From contig JAKAMO010000004.1 of NCBI GenBank assembly GCA_021812825.1, forward strand, positions 1-55,313: DNA of 55,313 nt, in the 5' to 3' direction. Position numbers and translations under genes: made by a program. Shown here one piece after another: positions 8,827 to 17,770 of the stretch. Positions within the stretch are counted from its first letter, which is position 1. The number at the start of each line of letters is the position of its first letter. Below the pieces are notes generated by a model. The model was not told the origin of the DNA and searched no databases. It was given only the letters and a program-made list of their open reading frames with translations. The stretch comes from a bacterium. GTDB taxonomy: Bacteria; Elusimicrobiota; Elusimicrobia; Elusimicrobiales; UBA9959.

Positions 8827-9306
8827 CTACGGGTAAAGCTTGATCAGGCCGCGCGGGTCCTTGTCCCGCAGCACGGCCCAGACCTCTTTATACGGCTTAT
8901 GCTGGCGGCAGTTGGCTATGATATGCCGCTTTATCCTGTCCGAGTTCAGGCGTATCCGCTCGAACTCCGCCAGGCCCATGTCGCAGTAGAGCAGGAGCAC
9001 GATGTTCTCCGCGTCCGAGGAGATCTTCTTAGTGGTCTTGCGGTCTATGGCCTCGAACACCTGAGCTACTATATCCCTGGGAACTGGCCCGGGGCCGCCG
9101 GCGTCGTAAGCCCTGGCCGCGTAGAACTCCTTGCCGGGCCCGACCTGCGTGACCTGCAGCTGGATCCTGCCGTCTATCTCTATGTCGACGGAATCGTCTT
9201 CCTTGCGGTGCTTTATCTCGTAAGGGACGGAACCGAACAGGTGCCCGGCGAACAGCCTCGCCGCGCGCTCCTCGATGCCCCTTTTGACGCTTTTCCCTTC
9301 GTCCAT
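8827..9306 (-). CDS. Hypothetical protein
   Basis: The 159-residue soluble protein is of no family I recognise. The segment SVDIEIDGRIQLQVTQV has an acidic-strand pattern slightly reminiscent of PD-(D/E)xK nucleases but lacks the lysine. I chose the ATG at 9306 because AGGGGGATC precedes it at good spacing; a longer frame to 9435 would run into the terminator of the neighbouring gene. Confidence 0.65.
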   Translation of the reverse strand: MDEGKSVKRGIEERAARLFAGHLFGSVPYEIKHRKEDDSVDIEIDGRIQLQVTQVGPGKEFYAARAYDAGGPGPVPRDIVAQVFEAIDRKTTKKISSDAENIVLLLYCDMGLAEFERIRLNSDRIKRHIIANCRQHKPYKEVWAVLRDKDPRGLIKLYP

Positions 9307-9400
9307 GTCGATGATCCCCCTGGTCCCTCCCCTTGAAGGATAGTATATATCTTTTCCGCAGGCGTGTAAGGGAGAGGCCGCGCCTGACCTCGCAAAAAAC

Positions 9401-9428
9401 GGAACCGCCGGGTTTCCCCGGCGGTTCC
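9401..9428 (-). terminator. CCGCCGGG-type terminator
   Basis: Extended 12-bp arms GGAACCGCCGGG / CCCGGCGGTTCC followed by GTTTTTT on the minus strand; it ends the STN/TPR gene. Confidence 0.85.
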
Positions 9429-9477
9429 TGATCATGGATCCGTGACCTGCAGCCGCTATACCATACCGTACGTGGCA

Positions 9478-10980
9478 TCAGTGCCCGGCGGCTACAGACC
9501 CTTTTTTCCGGTATTTCTTCGCCGCGTCCTCTTTGCCGGCTTTTTCCAGCGCCTCCACCATCTGCGAATAGGCCTCGTCCCCGGGGGCCGGCTTATACTT
9601 CTCCAAGTACGCGTCGAAGGTCTTCACGGCGTCGCCGGTATCCTTCATGGCCGCCTGGCAGATGCCTATGCGCAGCTCCGCTTTGCGCAGCGATGCCTCC
9701 GTGGAACCGTCCCAGCGCGACTGGTATATATCGATGGCCAGCTTATAAAGCCCTTTTCCCTCGAGCACGGCCCCGCTGGAAAGGAGCGGGTCCTGTTCGC
9801 CGGCCCGGCCGCGCAGCTCCCTGGCGGCCTCGGTACCCGGGTATTTCTCCTGTATCTCGGCGTACATGGCCGCGGCCTTCTCCTTCTTCCCGGCCAGCTC
9901 GTAGCACTGCGCTATCCTGCCGCTCGCCTGGGCCTTTACCCAGTCGCGGTAGGTGTTCTGTATAGCCGATTCGTAAAGCTGTACGGCCTTCTCGCAATCC
10001 GCCTGCGTTTTGACGCCGCCGTAACCGGAATAGATCTGCCCCAGGTAAAGGTAGGCGTCGCCCAGCCTCTGGCTCCTGGGGTACTCATTTATGAGGAGCC
10101 TCAGGAGCGCTTCCTCCTCTTTCAAAGCCTCGGGGGCGTTGTCGCGCGCGGCTATCCAGTCGTAATTGACGGCGGCTTTCAAAAGGGAGTAATCGGCCAG
10201 CTCCGAATCCGGATATTGCTGCGCTATCTTCTTATAGAGGCCCGCGGCCTCCTCGTACCGCGCGTCCTTGAAAGCCTCCTCGGCTTTGACGAAATCATCG
10301 TCGGCCGGCTTCGTCATCCCGCGCAGCACGAAAGTGTTGGTCTTCCCTATCAGGGAATAAGAAATACCCTTGCCCCGGAGGAACAATAAAATATCGGCCA
10401 CGGTCGTATTTCTTATGAAGGTGGTTACACGAATTTCCCGGGTGTCCTCCGTCACCACGAAATTCACCTTGGCCTTCGCGGAAACGATATCCAGGAAGGT
10501 GACTAACGGCGCTTCCTTCACCCGCACACCCTCCACCACCCTCTGCAGCAACGGGCTCTCGATCTCCTTGCGGGTAAGCGGCGGAAAATTCCCGAAAGGC
10601 GCCGCGATCCGCGAAACCCGGTAACTGTCCCCTGCCGCGTACCGGCGGAATTCCAGACGCTTGGTTGCCTTCAGGAGCGCCATTACATCCCCCAGCGAGC
10701 TGTCGCGCAGGAACACCGTAACATGAGAATCGGCCAGCCCGGGGGCCAGCGTGAACGATACCCCGGTCTGACTGGACACGATGGACAGGAAATCCTCGAG
10801 AGTGGCGCCTTTCACTCTTATGGAGGAAAGGCGTCTCTCGAGAAGGTCCTCCCCGCCGGGACGCGCGCCGCCGGTCAGGCGCCCGTTGGGGGTCTCGTTC
10901 TCCTGCGCGCGCGCCGCGGCGGCGAACGCGGCCGGCAGCAGGGCCGCGCCCAGCATGACGTAAAGGATCTTTGCTTTCAT
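9478..10980 (-). CDS. Secreted STN-domain and TPR protein
   Basis: The 500-residue protein has a signal peptide and two secretin/TonB short N-terminal-like (STN) modules (about 45-125 and 140-225: TLEDFLSIVSSQTGVSFTL; PLVTFLDIVSAKAKVNFVV). Tetratricopeptide repeats follow from about 230 to the end (FKDARYEEAAGLYKKIAQQYP, YLYLGQIY, YELAGKKEKAAAMYAEIQEKYP). STN domains occur at the periplasmic end of secretins and receptors. With no secretin barrel, it may be an accessory or assembly factor. It lies 61 bp behind the sigma/anti-sigma pair and is probably their target or co-operonic partner. Confidence 0.75.
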   Translation of the reverse strand: MKAKILYVMLGAALLPAAFAAAARAQENETPNGRLTGGARPGGEDLLERRLSSIRVKGATLEDFLSIVSSQTGVSFTLAPGLADSHVTVFLRDSSLGDVMALLKATKRLEFRRYAAGDSYRVSRIAAPFGNFPPLTRKEIESPLLQRVVEGVRVKEAPLVTFLDIVSAKAKVNFVVTEDTREIRVTTFIRNTTVADILLFLRGKGISYSLIGKTNTFVLRGMTKPADDDFVKAEEAFKDARYEEAAGLYKKIAQQYPDSELADYSLLKAAVNYDWIAARDNAPEALKEEEALLRLLINEYPRSQRLGDAYLYLGQIYSGYGGVKTQADCEKAVQLYESAIQNTYRDWVKAQASGRIAQCYELAGKKEKAAAMYAEIQEKYPGTEAARELRGRAGEQDPLLSSGAVLEGKGLYKLAIDIYQSRWDGSTEASLRKAELRIGICQAAMKDTGDAVKTFDAYLEKYKPAPGDEAYSQMVEALEKAGKEDAAKKYRKKGSVAAGH

Positions 10981-11041
10981 ACAGTTATCTCCCTTGCTAC
11001 GAAGCTTTCGCTGTCAGTGCCTTCCGGCCCGGAAAAGTTCA

Positions 11042-11533
11042 CTACAGCATCCCGCACCTGGCCGTCGCGCAGCTGTCCGTGTAGGAATATACTCCCTGTT
11101 TATGTACGGCCGTCCCCGCCGGCGCGGACAGCCCGCTCCTGACCGTGGCCGGACCGTCGGAAAAATAAAGCACTTCCGCCGTATCCGCCTTGGCGAGCCC
11201 GGGCCCCTTCAGCGCTACCGCGCCGAAATAGAGGATGACGGCGCAGGCGGCCAGGCCTAAAGCCCAGGCCGGCCTGAACAAATACCCGTAGAACTCGCGC
11301 AGGTATCCTCTCCGCGGCGTTCCGGCCGGCAGGCTCCGCATAAGCCTGGCAGTGAAATCCCCGGAAACCGGCGTCAGCGGGGCCGAAGCAGCGGCCGCCC
11401 TGAGCCGTTCCAAAGACTCTATCCTGGCCCGGCAGCCGGGACATGCGCTGACGTGCGCCTCCATGGACGCGCGGAGCGGGCCATCCCCGCTGAAAATATA
11501 GTCGACAAGCTGCTCTTTGGAAAGGCAGTTCAT
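11042..11533 (-). CDS. Anti-sigma factor with zinc finger
   Basis: The 163-residue protein has an N-terminal zf-HC2-like motif (CLSKEQLVDYIF...HVSACPGC), a membrane segment (ALGLAACAVILYFGAVAL, about residues 91-108) and a short extracytoplasmic tail with C-x4-C. Its start overlaps the sigma-factor stop by four bases (ATGA), the classic arrangement of an ECF sigma factor and its membrane anti-sigma factor. Confidence 0.85.
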   Translation of the reverse strand: MNCLSKEQLVDYIFSGDGPLRASMEAHVSACPGCRARIESLERLRAAAASAPLTPVSGDFTARLMRSLPAGTPRRGYLREFYGYLFRPAWALGLAACAVILYFGAVALKGPGLAKADTAEVLYFSDGPATVRSGLSAPAGTAVHKQGVYSYTDSCATARCGML

Positions 11534-12132
11534 TGCTTTTCACCTCTCTCCGGGGCCAGGACCGCTTTAAGCCTCGCCGCCAGCGCCGCCATGGCGTTAT
11601 GTATGCGCGAGCGCACGGTACCCACGGGGATATCCAGCGCGTCAGCTATCTCCTGGTACGACAGCTGCTCCCAGCAGCTCAGGAAGATGACGGAACGGTG
11701 CAGCGGCGAAAGCCCGTCCACGGCGTCGCGTACGGCCCGCCCGCTCTCCATGCCCTCGAAAGCCGATTCCGCCGACGGCGCGGCGTCCGGCGGCTCGTAC
11801 CCGTCTTCGTCCGCGGCCGCCGCGAACAGCCCCGCCTCGCGCCCCCGCTCGCGCAGCCGGCGGCGGCAGACATTGCGCGCCAGAGCGTATATCCACGTAC
11901 TGAGCCGCGACTCGCGCCTGAAGCTCTCCAGCGACCGGTAGACCTGTATGAAGACTTCCTGCGCTATATCCTCCGACTCCCTGTCCGGGCCGAGAATGCA
12001 GGTGATGAACCGGTGCACGCGGTCCTTGTACAGCTCCACCAGGTCCGCGAAGGCCGAGACATCGCCGCCGATAAAACGCTCCGCCAGGGCGTTCTCCCGC
12101 GCGGCCAGTTCCTTCTTGTCAGGGGGTCCCAT
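11530..12132 (-). CDS. ECF RNA polymerase sigma factor
   Basis: The 200-residue protein has region 2 (FADLVELYKDRVHRFITCIL, ESEDIAQEVFIQVYRSLESF, LSTWIYALARNVCRRRLR) and region 4 (LSPLHRSVIFLSCWEQLSYQEIADALDIPVGTVRSRIHNA), with no region 1.1 or 3. It directs transcription of a small regulon, probably including its own operon (anti-sigma and STN/TPR protein). A sigma70-type promoter is visible just upstream. Confidence 0.92.
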   Translation of the reverse strand: MGPPDKKELAARENALAERFIGGDVSAFADLVELYKDRVHRFITCILGPDRESEDIAQEVFIQVYRSLESFRRESRLSTWIYALARNVCRRRLRERGREAGLFAAAADEDGYEPPDAAPSAESAFEGMESGRAVRDAVDGLSPLHRSVIFLSCWEQLSYQEIADALDIPVGTVRSRIHNAMAALAARLKAVLAPERGEKQ

Positions 12133-12150
12133 ATTCTCTACGGTAAAAAA

Positions 12151-12179
12151 ATTATATGGTTATTCGCGGCGCTCCGCAA
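12151..12179 (-). promoter_or_regulatory. Promoter of the ECF sigma operon
   Basis: On the minus strand TTGCGG and TATAAT are separated by 17 nt, ending about 20 nt before the sigma-factor ATG. The -10 matches the housekeeping consensus, so basal expression need not depend on the ECF factor itself. Confidence 0.55.
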
Positions 12180-12189
12180 TAAACGCCCG

Positions 12190-12510
12190 TCAGCGCGCCA
12201 CGGCCGTCCCACGCGCCTGTAAGGTCCTGTAATAAAAGAAATAGCCCGTGCCCCGATCGGTACTTTTCCTTCTTATGATGAGCTGGCGGTCCTCTATGGT
12301 CAGCGTACAGTCCTTGCCGGCCCCGGCGACCTCGGATTCCGGGTACTTCTCCAATATGGGCTTGCATACCCGGTACAGCGCGCAGACGGGGCCGTCATTG
12401 CCGCCGCAGGCCAGCCCCTTCCCGTTGTCCGGGGAAAAGGCCTTTACCGCCGCGGGAATGGAGATAGCCGCGGCCACGAACAAGACAGAAAGCCAGAACT
12501 TTCCAGACAT
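12190..12510 (-). CDS. Small secreted hypothetical protein
   Basis: The 106-residue protein has a signal peptide (FWLSVLFVAAAISIPAAVKA). The mature part has four cysteines (LACGG, VCALYRVCKP, KDCTL), suggesting two disulfides. The ATG at 12510 is preceded by a strong Shine-Dalgarno (GGAGGAAG), better than the upstream in-frame ATG. Family not recognised. Confidence 0.7.
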   Translation of the reverse strand: MSGKFWLSVLFVAAAISIPAAVKAFSPDNGKGLACGGNDGPVCALYRVCKPILEKYPESEVAGAGKDCTLTIEDRQLIIRRKSTDRGTGYFFYYRTLQARGTAVAR

Positions 12511-12591
12511 AAACTTCCTCCGATAGCTGCAGTTCTGCCCTGTATGTGCCAAAACCCGCGAAAAAGTTCACTGCGACCCGGGGAAAAACAG

Positions 12592-12699
12592 AACCGCCGG
12601 CTTGCCCTGCCCTTTGGCTCCGCGCCCAAGGCAGACACAGACGGTTAGACCTGCAAACAATAGGATCTAAGACAACGGGTAGGGGTTTCCCCGGCGGCG
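12592..12699. other. Terminator split by an approximately 85-bp insertion
   Basis: The left part ends in the usual half-arm ACAGAACCGCCGG (to about 12601) and the right part resumes with GTTTCCCCGGCGG (from about 12687); elsewhere these halves are contiguous. The intervening sequence contains its own hairpin CTGCCCTTTGG / CCCAAGGCAG and no ORF. Confidence 0.45.
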
Positions 12700-12724
12700 G
12701 TCAACGAACGGCGGACTTCGCGGA

Positions 12725-14110
12725 CTATTTCAGCCGCTTGGGCCGCAGGTAGAGGTGCATGTTGCCCGAGGGGACCTGCTCGCCGAACAGATCGGCGTCG
12801 CGGTACTCCTTGTATTCCTCCAGGCGTATCCTCTCCAGCGCGGAATTGAACTCCGCCAGCGTGTGGTAGCCGGGGCTCTTGCGCATCTCGTAATCCAGCT
12901 TGCGCTGCATCAGCGACATGAACTGATATATAGTCAGGGTATAATCCACCGCATCGCGTCCGATGCCGGTAGGCAGGTCGCCGACGGCGTCGTGGATCCT
13001 CTTCTTGCCGAGGACCATCAGCACCTGGCCCAGCGCCTGGTTCAGGATGTTCCGGGAGAAGTCGTAATCCTCGCGCTCCATCCACTCGGCCATCTTGCCG
13101 TAAAGCGCGTCTATCCTGTTCATCTCCCCTATCCTGGCGTAATCAGTCCACTCCGCGACTACGCGGAACCTGGGGTCCACCTCCGCGTCCTGTGCCACGA
13201 ACACGTAGGGCTTGCGGATGCCGATGTTGGAATACGTCTTGCTGCGGCCGCCGCCGGGCAGGCGGCTCAGCTCCAGCGGCACGGCGGGGCCGCCGGCCAT
13301 ACGGAAAGCGGCGGCCGCGACCTCGGTGCAGTAAAGGGCGGAATCGTCATCGTAGTTCATGAAATAGTCGTACGGTATATGCCCGCCCAGCATGCGGTCA
13401 TGCATCAGCTCGGCGGCCTTCCGGGCGAGGGCCTCGTCCTCGTAGCGCAGCACTATCAGGCGGGCCCTGCCGGCGGTGAACTTCGCCAGCGGCTCTACGG
13501 CCGCGCCTACCCCGCTGTCGGAGGACAGGATGAACACCTGGCCGTCGGCCGGGTCGCGCCAGACCATTCCGAGGTGGCTGTATTCCCCTGGCGTGACGGA
13601 CATGCGGGCCGCCACGGAGCCCATAAGGTTAAGGCCGCGGCTGAGCATCACGTCGCCGGTCCTGAGGTCGCCGGGGAAGCTGAAAGGGCCGTCGGTCTCC
13701 ACGTTGATATCGCCCTTGAACGGTTCCGACGCCTTCGTTCCCCCGCCCAGCAGAGAGACGCCTATGTCGTCCTGCGCGTGCCGGGCCTGAGATACCAGCT
13801 CGCGCACGCAGGCGGACCTGCCGACGGAATGGACCAGCCGGGCGCGCAGAGCGAAGAGCGCGTCCATATCGGCCTTGGTGCCGCGCGCCGGGGCGCCGTC
13901 CAGCGCGCCAAGCATGCCGGACATCTCGGTCCGGCAGGCGTCCTGGGCCGGGACCTGCTCCGTAATTCCAGCCGCCGCGCGCGGAGCAGGGATGGCCCGC
14001 GCGTCCATGGCTTTTATCTTAGAGGCGCTTACGGCCAAGTCGGAGAATTCCGCCGACTGCGCCGTGGAAGTTATGCCCGCGATAATGATGATGAAAAGAG
14101 TTTTTCGCAT
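12725..14110 (-). CDS. Secreted permuted NlpC/P60 (YiiX/C92-like) protein
   Basis: The 461-residue protein has a signal peptide (FIIIIAGITSTAQS). The central region carries the circularly permuted papain-like pattern of the YiiX/YebB group: GDVMLSRG, then EYSHLGMVW (catalytic His candidate) and SALYCTEVAAAAF (catalytic Cys candidate). The family acts on peptidoglycan peptides or lipids. The N-terminal about 130 residues and the helical C-terminus are not recognised. Likely periplasmic. Confidence 0.7.
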   Translation of the reverse strand: MRKTLFIIIIAGITSTAQSAEFSDLAVSASKIKAMDARAIPAPRAAAGITEQVPAQDACRTEMSGMLGALDGAPARGTKADMDALFALRARLVHSVGRSACVRELVSQARHAQDDIGVSLLGGGTKASEPFKGDINVETDGPFSFPGDLRTGDVMLSRGLNLMGSVAARMSVTPGEYSHLGMVWRDPADGQVFILSSDSGVGAAVEPLAKFTAGRARLIVLRYEDEALARKAAELMHDRMLGGHIPYDYFMNYDDDSALYCTEVAAAAFRMAGGPAVPLELSRLPGGGRSKTYSNIGIRKPYVFVAQDAEVDPRFRVVAEWTDYARIGEMNRIDALYGKMAEWMEREDYDFSRNILNQALGQVLMVLGKKRIHDAVGDLPTGIGRDAVDYTLTIYQFMSLMQRKLDYEMRKSPGYHTLAEFNSALERIRLEEYKEYRDADLFGEQVPSGNMHLYLRPKRLK

Positions 14111-14431
14111 TATTTTCCTCGACTATAGTATAACCGTCCGGAAGACGGCGCACATGAGCAAGTCGGGAAGACGGCGCCGGGAAAAGGGCCCAGGCGCGCG
14201 TGGGCATCCCGGCCGGGACGTACGGCCCCGGTCTAATATGAACTGGCGACTTGACCTGGCGTCCGCTGTTTTTGCAGCATAGCCCTGAGGGAACGCCCGG
14301 AAGCCGGGGGGCTTGCGGGCCGCGCGGGAACCCGCGCATCACATAGCGGAAATATCTGCGGCAACGGGCCCGCCCTGCGGGAACGGCTTTCCGTCGCACG
14401 CCGCCGCGCTATTTCCGCGCAAGGGGGGCAT
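14111..14431. other. Divergent intergenic region
   Basis: This lies between divergently transcribed secreted-protein genes. AAGGGGGG is the ribosome-binding site of the plus-strand gene; TATACT (14127-14132, minus strand) could be a -10 box but has no good -35. Several GC-rich inverted repeats are present. I see no gene. Confidence 0.4.
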
Positions 14432-16264
14432 ATGGGATATATCATAGCGGTATTGCTGGCCGCGGCGCAGCCGGCGGCTTCGGCGCCGCCGGACGTTACG
14501 GCCCTCACGCGCGCTTCCGGCGTCATGGACGAATGCGCCGGCCTGGCCGACGCCATAGCCGCTCTCAAGGCGCCGGCCGGCCTGCCGAGGGCGCAGGCCG
14601 AGGAGTACATCAACGAGCTGGCCGGCGGCGACCTGATGGAGGTCGCCCCCGCCGACGCCAAGTTCCTGGACGGCGCGCTGGAAAAGGCCGGCCGGCTGGA
14701 GGATTGCGGCAAAAGATACAGGGCGGCGCTGAAGGAGTCGGAGCCCCTGCTGCAGAAGCTCCAGGCGGGCAAGCTCAGCGAGCAGGACGCCGGGGCACTG
14801 GGCGCGGCGATGGAAAAATACGGGGCCTCCAAGGAGAAGCTGGAAGCCGCGCTCGACAGGCTCTCGCTCAACGCGGAGCTGCAGCCTTTCGTCTCCAAGG
14901 CGCTGCGCGAGTATTTCCTGGAAGAAGAGGGTGCGGCCGCCGGGACGCTGGCCGCCAGCCCGAAGCTGCGTGCGGCCGCCTCCGGTCTGGACCCGCAGCT
15001 GACGGGCCAGTTGAAGGAGTTGCTCCGCAAACAGAAGGAGCAGCTGAGGACGAAGGCCGACAGGGACAAGGCCGAGTCGGCCAAAAACCAACAGGCTTTA
15101 AGGGAGCTGGAAACCCGGAAGAAGGCGCTGGCCGCTCCGGCCACTAATGCGCAGGCCGCTCCCGCTCAGCCTTCCCCCCCGGAAAACCCGCTGGACAGGA
15201 AGGATACAAGCCAGGTGATGGAATGGCTGGCCCAGGAGGTGGCTTCCGCCCGCCAGCCCTACTGCTACCGCGACTCCTACGGCCGCGGCGTGGGCGTGCC
15301 GCTGAGCTCCTGCCCGCCGGATAAGGAAAAGGACGCCTGGCTCTGCTACCCGAAGTGCAAAAGCGGCTACGACGGCGTGGGCCCGGTCTGCTGGCGCAGC
15401 TGTCCTTCCGGCTACGTGGACACCGGCGCCTTCTGCCACATAGACAAGCCGCTGACGAAGGGCGGCAAGTGGGTCTGCTCCTGGAAGCTCTTCGGCAAAT
15501 GCATGATGAAGAAGCTGGAGTGCCCCTCCGGCTACGTCAACGCGGGCCTTTTCTGCGCGCTGAAGACCCCGGCGGTGCCGCCCGGCTGGCGCGGGCTTTC
15601 CGGTCTGGACATCATAAAGGACTCGTACGGCCGCGGCGTGGGCGCGCCGATGGACTGCGCGGCCGGCCTGGAGGAGGACGCGGCGCTGTGCTACAAGCCC
15701 TGCAAAGACGGGTATCACGGCGTCGGGCCGGTCTGCTGGATGGACTGCCCTAAGAGCAAGACCGAGTGCGGCGCGGGCTGCGCCGACGGCACCGTCACCT
15801 GCATAACCAATACGGCGCAGATGGTGGTAGCCCCGGCGATGCTGGCCATGAACATAGCCAGCGCCGGCGGCACTTCGGGCATGACGAGCTATTATCCGCA
15901 GATAGTCAAAGCCTTCACGCTGGCCAAGGGCGGCGCGGCCCTCGGCATCGAGGCAAAAGAGAACGTGGACATGTGGGTGAACGACTACTCCAGGAACTTC
16001 GACAAGCTGACCACGCCGGGGATAGCCGCCAGGCTGCACGCCGCCTGCGCGGGCCACGCCGAAGCCGAGGAGTACCTCAAGAAGCAGTACGCGCTGGTCA
16101 ACCTGGACATGATGCTGGAGAAGGACGTGGGCGAGACGGCCAAGAGCACGCTGGCGGTGGCGTCCGGCTTCGACCCGACGGGGGTGTCCGGCGTGGTCTC
16201 GGCCTACTGGCAGCCGGTGTGCACGCCGCCGGAGGCCTTCCCGAAGGTGACGTTCAGGAGATAG
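14432..16264 (+). CDS. Secreted cysteine-rich repeat protein
   Basis: The 610-residue protein has a signal peptide, an Ala/Lys/Glu-rich helical and coiled-coil part (about 30-240), then a Cys-rich part with two related modules at about 276-332 and 393-440. Each contains DSYGRGVG, a dense Cys run and the phrase GVGPVCW followed by C-P. A third partial unit, ECPSGYVNAGLFC, lies between them. The helical C-terminus has few Cys. This CPSGY/GVGPVCW style is one I associate mainly with protist and oomycete extracellular proteins. It is coupled to the secretin gene 19 bp downstream, so it may be exported by or associated with it. Confidence 0.7.
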   Translation: MGYIIAVLLAAAQPAASAPPDVTALTRASGVMDECAGLADAIAALKAPAGLPRAQAEEYINELAGGDLMEVAPADAKFLDGALEKAGRLEDCGKRYRAALKESEPLLQKLQAGKLSEQDAGALGAAMEKYGASKEKLEAALDRLSLNAELQPFVSKALREYFLEEEGAAAGTLAASPKLRAAASGLDPQLTGQLKELLRKQKEQLRTKADRDKAESAKNQQALRELETRKKALAAPATNAQAAPAQPSPPENPLDRKDTSQVMEWLAQEVASARQPYCYRDSYGRGVGVPLSSCPPDKEKDAWLCYPKCKSGYDGVGPVCWRSCPSGYVDTGAFCHIDKPLTKGGKWVCSWKLFGKCMMKKLECPSGYVNAGLFCALKTPAVPPGWRGLSGLDIIKDSYGRGVGAPMDCAAGLEEDAALCYKPCKDGYHGVGPVCWMDCPKSKTECGAGCADGTVTCITNTAQMVVAPAMLAMNIASAGGTSGMTSYYPQIVKAFTLAKGGAALGIEAKENVDMWVNDYSRNFDKLTTPGIAARLHAACAGHAEAEEYLKKQYALVNLDMMLEKDVGETAKSTLAVASGFDPTGVSGVVSAYWQPVCTPPEAFPKVTFRR

Positions 16265-16283
16265 CGGCCATATTGGGGGAGCT

Positions 16284-17726
16284 ATGCACGAAGGCATGAC
16301 CAGGACCGCCTGGCGGAGGCCGGCAGCGCTGCTGGCGCTGGCGCTCGCCTGCGGCTGCAGCACCGGCACGCTGAAGAAGGACAAGGAGCTGACCGCGCTG
16401 CTGGCGGACCTGATGAAGCGCAACCAGGAGATAGAGGCGGCCAAGCTGGCCAGGCAGGCGGAGGAGTTCCGGACGCTCGACGTGAACGGCTCCGGGGCCG
16501 GCGCCGTGGTCACGCTGGACCTGGTGGACGCCCCGGCCGACACCGCGTTCCTGCGGCTGATGGGCCGGGCCGGCATGCCTTACCGCATGGGCGACGTGCG
16601 GCTGCCGGGGCGCGTTACCGTCAAGGCCGAGGGCGTGCCGCTCACCGAAGCCGCGCGCCTGCTGACGGAGCCGCTGGGCGTCTCGGCGCGGCTGCGCGGC
16701 GACACGCTGTTCCTGGAGTACGCGCCGGTAAAGCCGGCCGAGCAGCCGGCCGCGCCGGGCGGCACCGTTACCCGGAGCTTCGTGCTCAAGTACCTGACGC
16801 CCGATACCGCCTACGGCCTGCTCAACGACCTGCTGCCCCAGCCGCGCTCCGTCGGCATCAGCAGGGTGCCGGACCTGCGCAGCATCTACCTGTCCGGGCC
16901 GGAAGGGGAGGTGCAGGGGGCGCTGGACCTGCTCGCCCGCGCCGACCGCGATCCCGGCGCGGTGCAGCTGGAGGCGGTCATAGTCAGCGTCAACTCCAGC
17001 GCCTACCAGGAGTTCAACTCGCAGTTCAGCAACATCGCCAAGGGCAGGGTCTCGGGCGGCAAGATACACGTCTGGGCCCTGCAGGAGAGCTCGCTAGAGT
17101 TCACCTACAGCCAGAACCCGGCCGTGAAGAGCCCGCTGACGTTCAGCGCGCTGATGAACATGCTGTTCCAGCAGCAGCAGGCCAGGGTGATAGCCCGGCC
17201 GTTCATAACCACGATGAGCGGCCAGGAAGCCGAGATGAAGATAGGCCAGAACCGCTACGTGGTGGTGCAGCAGCCGTCGGCCGGCTCGGCCGTCTACGGC
17301 ACGCAGGCCATAGAGTCCGGCGTGGGCCTGCGCATAACGCCGCTGGTGCTGGGCGAGAGCCTGGTGCGGCTGGACATAAACATGACCAACCGCCAGTTCC
17401 TGCCTTCGCAGGGCAACATAGACCAGATCATAGACAACAACAGCGCCAGGACCGTGCTGACGCTGGAGGACGGGCAGACCGCGGTCATCGGCGGGCTCAA
17501 GATGAAGAGCATCGCCACGGCCAACGCCGGCCTGCCCTGGTTGAGGCGCATACCGCTGCTGAACCTGCTGACCGCCGCCCACGAGGAGGACCAGAGCGGG
17601 CAGGAGGTCTTCTTCTACCTGACGTCGCGCATAGCCAGACCCGGCATGCAGGGTCTGGCCGTCATGCCGGAGGCCTTCGGCGCCGGCAACGCCCTCCTCA
17701 CCCCGGTAGAGAAGCTGCAGCGCTGA
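16284..17726 (+). CDS. Secretin-family protein (type II/III secretion or pilus-like)
   Basis: The 480-residue protein has an N-terminal export signal ending LALACGCSTG, a weak lipobox. An STN-like domain (about 70-150), an N1-type ring domain (RSFVLKYLTPDTAYGLLNDLL, about 165-230) and a C-terminal secretin domain follow (VIARPFITTMSGQEAEMKIG, VGLRITPLVLGE, RTVLTLEDGQTAVIGGL, IPLLNLL). Secretins form outer-membrane gates. No pilin, ATPase or inner-membrane platform gene is nearby, so which machine it serves is open. GGGGGAGCT precedes the ATG. Confidence 0.85.
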   Translation: MHEGMTRTAWRRPAALLALALACGCSTGTLKKDKELTALLADLMKRNQEIEAAKLARQAEEFRTLDVNGSGAGAVVTLDLVDAPADTAFLRLMGRAGMPYRMGDVRLPGRVTVKAEGVPLTEAARLLTEPLGVSARLRGDTLFLEYAPVKPAEQPAAPGGTVTRSFVLKYLTPDTAYGLLNDLLPQPRSVGISRVPDLRSIYLSGPEGEVQGALDLLARADRDPGAVQLEAVIVSVNSSAYQEFNSQFSNIAKGRVSGGKIHVWALQESSLEFTYSQNPAVKSPLTFSALMNMLFQQQQARVIARPFITTMSGQEAEMKIGQNRYVVVQQPSAGSAVYGTQAIESGVGLRITPLVLGESLVRLDINMTNRQFLPSQGNIDQIIDNNSARTVLTLEDGQTAVIGGLKMKSIATANAGLPWLRRIPLLNLLTAAHEEDQSGQEVFFYLTSRIARPGMQGLAVMPEAFGAGNALLTPVEKLQR

Positions 17727-17740
17727 CCCCCTGGAACAAA

Positions 17741-17762
17741 GCCGCCGGGCTTCCCCGGCGGC
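17741..17762 (-). terminator. CCGCCGGG-type terminator
   Basis: Arms GCCGCCGGG / CCCGGCGGC, then TTTGTT on the minus strand; it ends rsgA and separates it from the convergent secretin gene. Confidence 0.8.
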
Positions 17763-17770
17763 CCCGCCCT

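Noticed and set aside
9307..9435. Upstream extension of gene 8827-9306
   Set aside because: The extra 43 codons overlap the terminator of the neighbouring gene; the ATG at 9306 has a better ribosome-binding site.
12602..12686. tRNA-like or small RNA in the terminator insertion
   Set aside because: Only one hairpin is evident; no cloverleaf, no CCA-end or conserved T-loop.
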